A DNA stretch of 11,054 nt from an uncultured Candidatus Nemicrothrix sp. (GTDB taxonomy: Bacteria; Actinomycetota; Acidimicrobiia; Acidimicrobiales; Acidimicrobilacustridaceae). The translations under genes and the position numbers were made by a program. The notes under the pieces were generated by a model, which was not told the origin of the DNA, searched no databases, and saw only the letters and a program-made list of their open reading frames with translations. The stretch spans positions 1-11,054 of the forward strand of contig CAIKHC010000216.1 of assembly GCA_903827085.1 (NCBI GenBank), written 5' to 3'. Below are positions 7,559 through 11,054 of the stretch, in pieces. The first letter of the stretch is position 1, and each line of letters starts with the position of its first letter.

Positions 7559-9862
7559 TCACCTCACCGCTGCGGTTTTGCGCGCCGCGGTTGTTGTCGT
7601 AGTCGTCGTCGACGCTCGTGGGGCGATGGTGGTCGGTGCCGCAAATGCAATCGCCTCAGGCGAGCCCGCTGTCAACGCGCGAACCCTGTCACCTTCAGTA
7701 ACGATTGCCTGGGTTGAGGAGCTCGGGAGTCCAAGCACTGCAGAGACTGGGGCTCCTCCAAGCGCGATATCAGTCGCAGCGGGAGCAATGCCGAGACGGT
7801 TGAGTGCAAACGAGCCGAGTTTCGAGAAAACCGGAGCAGCCGTTGCGCCACCGGTATAAGCGCCACTCGGTTCATCGATCATGACGTAGACCGAGAGCGC
7901 TGGCTGTTGTGCCGGCACAAAGCCAACAAAGGTTGACTGGTAGCGAACCACGCCCATCTTGTCGAAGTAGCCGCCGCCTGGCTGCGGCTTCCGAGAGGTG
8001 CCGGTCTTCCCGGCGACCGAGTATCCGTTGATGGTAGCAAGGCGACCAGTCCCCTCGTCCACCACATTGCGCATCATGACGTTCATCTTGTCGGCAGTAT
8101 CAGTGCTCACTGCCCGATGTGAATCACCAGCGGCGGTCGGATGTTCGACACCATTGGCATCGACGGTCGAATCGACCAACTTGGGTCCTACGTACATGCC
8201 CTGGTTTGCGATGGTGTTGTAGGCGAAGAGCATTTGCATTGGCGTTACCGAAATGCTTTGACCAATTGCGATCGAAGGAAGTGACGTCCCGGAATACTTC
8301 GATGGGGCCAGCACAGAGCCAGATGCTTCATTTGGGAAGTTGAGAGAAGTCTTTGTTCCAAAACCAAAAGCCTTCTGCGCGGAATACAACGCGTCTTTGC
8401 CTAGACCTTGGCCGATTTTGATCGTCCCGACATTCGACGAATGAGTGAGGATCTGAGTGGTGTCCCATGTAACGGTTCCGCGGCCTTCCGCTTCACCGAA
8501 TTCTGCGTCGTAGATCCTGAGCGTTGGGGGAAGATTGAATTGCGAAGTCGGACTGATCTGGCCTGCATCCATCGCGCCAGCGAGAGTGACAATCTTCATC
8601 ACTGAACCCGGCTCGTACTGGGTTGTTAGCGCTGAGTTGTTTGAACTTACGCGCACAGCGCCGGTCTCAGGATCAAGCACCATGTCGGCGATCGCCAGAA
8701 CCTCGCCCGTGCCGGGCTTGCTGACAATCGCAATGCCGCCCTTTGCCCCGGTGGCCTTCACCTGTTCACCAAGCAAGCGCTCGGCTTCAAACTGAATCGA
8801 CTGATCGATGGTCAGTTTCAGGTCGTCGCCTTTTTGCGCAGGGGTAACAGAATGGTCGCCCACAGCGATCGTTTGACCCCGAGGACTGCGCTCAAGCGAG
8901 ATGCTCCCTGGTTTCCCAGTAAGTGCCGCCCCGAATTGCGACTCCAGTCCAGAAATCCCAACGTTGTCGACATCGACACTGCCTAAGAGCGATCGAGCCG
9001 AATCACCAGCGGGCGCGAAGCGTTCGCTTTCTTCAAGAAACGCCACACCGGCTAGGCCGAGAGCAGCAACCTGATCAGCAACTTCCGCCGTGACGCGACG
9101 CGCAAGATAAGCGAACCGGCCCGTTCCATTCATTTTCGATTCGATGAACAACGGATCGAGGCCAAGTATCGGTGCCAGTTGCGCTGCCTCACTCGAGGCG
9201 TCGGTCACGAGCTTTGGATCTACGAAAATTGACCGTCCGGGACGAGAGATCACAAGTTCAGCGCCGTTGCGGTCAAGAATCGCACCGCGATCGGCAGCAA
9301 GCACCTGCGTATTTGTTCGCTGGTTTGCTCCATAAGCGACGTAACGATCTCGGCCAATCGTTTGGAGGAAGACGACTTTCGTAAGGACGCCCGTAAAGAG
9401 AAGGACGAAGACCACCAAGAGAGCCAGTGTGCGCCGACGTTGATTCCCCACCGAGGTGCTCACCAAAACAGGCTTCGAGCCCTTTCCTGAACTCGATGGG
9501 TCGAAGACTCCCTGAAGCGATGAAATGACAGATGCAACTGTCGACGAGATTGCGACTTGGATCAGTTCAGAAGCCGGCCGCGAACTGTGCATCGATGGCT
9601 GACGGGAGGCATAGGTCGCCGAGGAAACTGGGCGACGCTCAGTCCCCCGCTGCCCTGACTGCACACGATCGACCGGGCGGACCTCACGCGGAACGCGCGT
9701 TGTGCGAGGTGCAGTGGTGCCGCGTCCAGATGAATGACGGGCCGGACGCGTCGGTGTGGACACACGACGGCGACCACGAGGTAAGTAATCAGGCGAGTTC
9801 CAAGGAGCGCTCTTTTGCGGATGGTCAACCGACGGAGTTCCGGGACCGGGAGGCGGATTCAT
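7559..9862 (-). CDS. ftsI: FtsI / PBP3-type class B penicillin-binding protein, septal transpeptidase
   Basis: This division transpeptidase cross-links peptidoglycan outside the membrane, in complex with FtsW. It is 767 aa, long for the family because of its tails. Residues 1-140 are a Pro/Arg/Ser-rich cytoplasmic region. One membrane segment lies at about 144-167, followed by the class B PBP start motif ADRGAILDRNG at 190-200. The dimerisation region runs to about 350. The transpeptidase domain has SVMK at 420-423 (nucleophile Ser420, Lys423), SSN at 475-477 and KTG at 619-621. There is no PASTA domain. The C-terminus is a low-complexity tail with seven Thr in a row at 752-758. The ATG at 9862 overlaps the ftsL stop as ATGA. 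No Shine-Dalgarno is visible, and a hairpin lies just upstream, suggesting translation coupled to ftsL. A later Met91 start is possible but has no support from context. Confidence 0.95.
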   Translation of the reverse strand: MNPPPGPGTPSVDHPQKSAPWNSPDYLPRGRRRVSTPTRPARHSSGRGTTAPRTTRVPREVRPVDRVQSGQRGTERRPVSSATYASRQPSMHSSRPASELIQVAISSTVASVISSLQGVFDPSSSGKGSKPVLVSTSVGNQRRRTLALLVVFVLLFTGVLTKVVFLQTIGRDRYVAYGANQRTNTQVLAADRGAILDRNGAELVISRPGRSIFVDPKLVTDASSEAAQLAPILGLDPLFIESKMNGTGRFAYLARRVTAEVADQVAALGLAGVAFLEESERFAPAGDSARSLLGSVDVDNVGISGLESQFGAALTGKPGSISLERSPRGQTIAVGDHSVTPAQKGDDLKLTIDQSIQFEAERLLGEQVKATGAKGGIAIVSKPGTGEVLAIADMVLDPETGAVRVSSNNSALTTQYEPGSVMKIVTLAGAMDAGQISPTSQFNLPPTLRIYDAEFGEAEGRGTVTWDTTQILTHSSNVGTIKIGQGLGKDALYSAQKAFGFGTKTSLNFPNEASGSVLAPSKYSGTSLPSIAIGQSISVTPMQMLFAYNTIANQGMYVGPKLVDSTVDANGVEHPTAAGDSHRAVSTDTADKMNVMMRNVVDEGTGRLATINGYSVAGKTGTSRKPQPGGGYFDKMGVVRYQSTFVGFVPAQQPALSVYVMIDEPSGAYTGGATAAPVFSKLGSFALNRLGIAPAATDIALGGAPVSAVLGLPSSSTQAIVTEGDRVRALTAGSPEAIAFAAPTTIAPRASTTTTTTTAARKTAAVR
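7562..7565 (-). promoter_or_regulatory. Shine-Dalgarno of murE
   Basis: GAGG on the minus strand sits 6 nt before the murE GTG at 7555, inside the last codons of ftsI. It supports a non-ATG start directly after the ftsI stop, the only junction in the window without an overlap. Confidence 0.65.
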
Positions 9863-10383
9863 CGCTTGGCCACAGTTGTCGGAGTGGTTGCCTTCGCAAC
9901 TGTGGATGACGTCGTCTTCGGAGCAACGGTGGTCGCCGTGGCCTTCGGAACAGCCTTCGGCGTAGGTGCCGGTGGCGTTTCGCCCGCACGTGCGTCATCA
10001 GTCGCCTTGGGTTGCAAGTAAACCGGCGTCGGAGACGGAATCATCCCGAGTTTCGTTGTGGCGGCGGTCGTGATGTTCTGCGGACTCTGCAACTGGGCAA
10101 GCTCAACCCGGAGGTTTTCGGCAAGAGTTTCTGCTTCAGCAATACGGTTATTGACACGATCGATGTGCGCCTGTTCCGAAATGATCAACGTCTGGGCGCC
10201 TGCGATTGCGAAAAGCACAACAACAACGCCGACGACACCGGCAATCAAACCGATACGGCGACGTTCAGGTGCAGTGCGATCGACAAGTCGAAGTCGTGAT
10301 CGAAGTCCCTCACGGGTTGACTCCTGCGGAGCGCGAAGCGTCGCCGCGCGACGTCCTTCAGCAGCAACTCTTGCGCTGGTCAT
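9859..10383 (-). CDS. ftsL: FtsL-like bitopic cell division protein
   Basis: This is a small 174-aa bitopic protein in the ftsL position between rsmH and ftsI. FtsL proteins scaffold the divisome with FtsB (DivIC) and FtsQ and help activate FtsWI. Residues 1-43 are basic and cytoplasmic (RRRIG just before the membrane). A single membrane helix lies at about 44-66. An Ala/Leu/Glu-rich stretch at about 67-100 is predicted coiled coil and is followed by SPQNITTAATTKLGMIPSPTPVYL (in two parts, 100-112 and 113-123), which resembles the family ending in which a Leu-Gly-Met turn follows the coil. Residues 126-174 form an extra Thr/Ala/Pro/Lys-rich tail with loose repeats TTVAPK, STVAK and TTVAKR. 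Sequence conservation in this family is low, so the name rests on topology and gene order. The ATG overlaps the rsmH stop (ATGA), and its stop overlaps ftsI the same way. Confidence 0.85.
   Translation of the reverse strand: MTSARVAAEGRRAATLRAPQESTREGLRSRLRLVDRTAPERRRIGLIAGVVGVVVVLFAIAGAQTLIISEQAHIDRVNNRIAEAETLAENLRVELAQLQSPQNITTAATTKLGMIPSPTPVYLQPKATDDARAGETPPAPTPKAVPKATATTVAPKTTSSTVAKATTPTTVAKR
9862..10008 (-). repeat. Low-complexity Thr/Ala/Pro/Lys coding repeat, C-terminal tail of FtsL
   Basis: The last 49 codons of the ftsL-like gene encode an almost purely Thr, Ala, Pro, Val and Lys tail with imperfect units TTVAPK, SSTVAKA and TTVAKR. Given the N-in topology it is extracytoplasmic. 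Codons for the repeated residues vary, so this is repetition at protein level rather than a simple DNA tandem repeat. Confidence 0.6.
9870..9905 (-). promoter_or_regulatory. Inverted repeat (possible mRNA hairpin) before the ftsI start
   Basis: A perfect 9-bp inverted repeat, CCACAGTTG (9870-9878) and CAACTGTGG (9897-9905), flanks an 18-nt loop. In the transcript the stem ends 7 nt before the ftsI ATG at 9862, where a Shine-Dalgarno would be expected but is not seen. It lies within the repetitive TVAK-coding end of the ftsL-like gene, so it may be a by-product of that coding repeat. A role in coupling ftsI translation to ftsL is inference. There is no U-tract, so it does not look like a terminator. 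Confidence 0.35.
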
Positions 10384-11054
10384 GACCGTTCCGCGATTCG
10401 AAGTCGGGCACTTTCAGCGCGCGGATTGCGCTCACGTTCCGCCACGCCTGGTGTCGTTCCACCGCGACGAACAAGCCGAACCGTCGACGTGGCACCGCAA
10501 ACGCAAGGAAGGTTCGTCGGGCAGGTGCAACCGCCAGACTCGGCATCACGCATGACCTGCTTGACGATGCGATCTTCACCCGAGTGATACGACAAAACCA
10601 CCAAACGACCCGCAGGATGCAGCGCATTGATCGCCGCTTCAAGCGCAACAGGAAGTACGCCGAGTTCGTTATTCACTTCAATGCGAATCGCCTGAAAGGT
10701 TCTCTTGGCCGGATGCCCGCCAGTTCGGCGTGCAGGTGCGGGAATCGCATCGCGAGTGATCTCTGCAAGTTCTGTTGTGGTCTCAACTGGTCGAGCAGCG
10801 ATGATCGTTCGGGCAATACGACCAGCGAAGCGTTCATCACCGAACTCGCGCAGAACGCGAGCAAGTTCCTTTTCGTCGTACTCATTCACGACAGTCATCG
10901 CGCTGAGCGCACGAGATGGATCCATCCGCATGTCGAGGGGCGCATCGAAGCGGTAACTAAAGCCACGCTCAGCTCGGTCGAACTGCGGAGAGCTCACACC
11001 ATGGTCGAATAGCGCACCAACAATGGGCTGGCCGGTGTGTTCGGCATCGATAAC
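10380..11054 (-). CDS. rsmH: RsmH (MraW), 16S rRNA m4C1402 methyltransferase, 5' end missing
   Basis: RsmH uses S-adenosylmethionine to methylate N4 of C1402 in the decoding centre of 16S rRNA. 224 residues are visible, and the frame stays open to the right edge. The family is usually about 310 aa, so roughly 90 N-terminal residues, including the SAM-binding glycine loop, are outside. Visible signatures are ALFDHGVSSPQFDRAERGFS (equivalent to the usual LDLGVSSPQLD), FDAPLDMRMD, the PAKRTFQAIRIEVNNEL block, VLSYHSGEDRIVK and a Cys-rich CTCPTNLPCVCG near the C-terminus. An internal GTG at 10997 is not the start, because conserved family sequence continues upstream of it. It is the most upstream gene of the visible operon and its stop overlaps ftsL as ATGA. 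mraZ would be expected beyond the edge. Confidence 0.96.
   Translation of the reverse strand, partial: VIDAEHTGQPIVGALFDHGVSSPQFDRAERGFSYRFDAPLDMRMDPSRALSAMTVVNEYDEKELARVLREFGDERFAGRIARTIIAARPVETTTELAEITRDAIPAPARRTGGHPAKRTFQAIRIEVNNELGVLPVALEAAINALHPAGRLVVLSYHSGEDRIVKQVMRDAESGGCTCPTNLPCVCGATSTVRLVRRGGTTPGVAERERNPRAESARLRIAERS

Noticed and set aside
10995..10997. GTG as a start for a short rsmH
   Set aside because: The frame continues upstream to the window edge with conserved RsmH sequence (ALFDHG before VSSPQFD), so the gene is cut by the edge, not short.

Overview
The window is a stretch of a bacterial division and cell wall (dcw) cluster. Every recognisable gene lies on the minus strand, so the operon reads from the right edge to the left. 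In transcription order it holds rsmH (5' end outside the window), an ftsL-like gene, ftsI (class B penicillin-binding protein), murE, mraY, murD, ftsW, murG, murC and the first codons of what is most likely murB. There is no rRNA, tRNA, mobile element, CRISPR array, terminator or free-standing promoter that I can support. No non-coding stretch is longer than 3 bases.

The gene order (rsmH-ftsL-ftsI-murE-mraY-murD-ftsW-murG-murC-murB), the Pro/Arg-rich cytoplasmic tail on FtsI, the DAP-type MurE and the moderately high GC content (mid-50s percent by eye) fit an actinobacterium (Actinomycetota). Several motif variants, such as YAHLP in MurC and GGGTAGH in MurG, make me lean to Acidimicrobiia or a relative. 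That assignment is inference and should be checked by phylogeny.

The products form one pathway. MurB and MurC build UDP-MurNAc and add the first amino acid. MurD and MurE extend the peptide with D-Glu and the diamino acid. MraY and MurG make lipid I and lipid II at the inner face of the membrane. FtsW and FtsI polymerise and cross-link lipid II at the septum, with the FtsL-like protein as a divisome scaffold. RsmH methylates 16S rRNA and is a usual passenger of the cluster.

Genes abut or overlap at every junction: ATGA, GTGA or TGATG overlaps, one 17-nt overlap and one 3-nt gap. Translational coupling along one long mRNA is therefore likely.

The main oddity is that murF, normally between murE and mraY, is absent. 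The murE/mraY junction is a clean 4-nt overlap with a good ribosome binding site and shows no scar. Smaller points are a DNSR rather than DNPR motif in MurE, Thr/Ala-rich extracytoplasmic tails on both FtsL and FtsI, and a 9-bp hairpin just before the ftsI start, which has no Shine-Dalgarno. I see no undescribed biological system here; this is mostly a conserved housekeeping operon.
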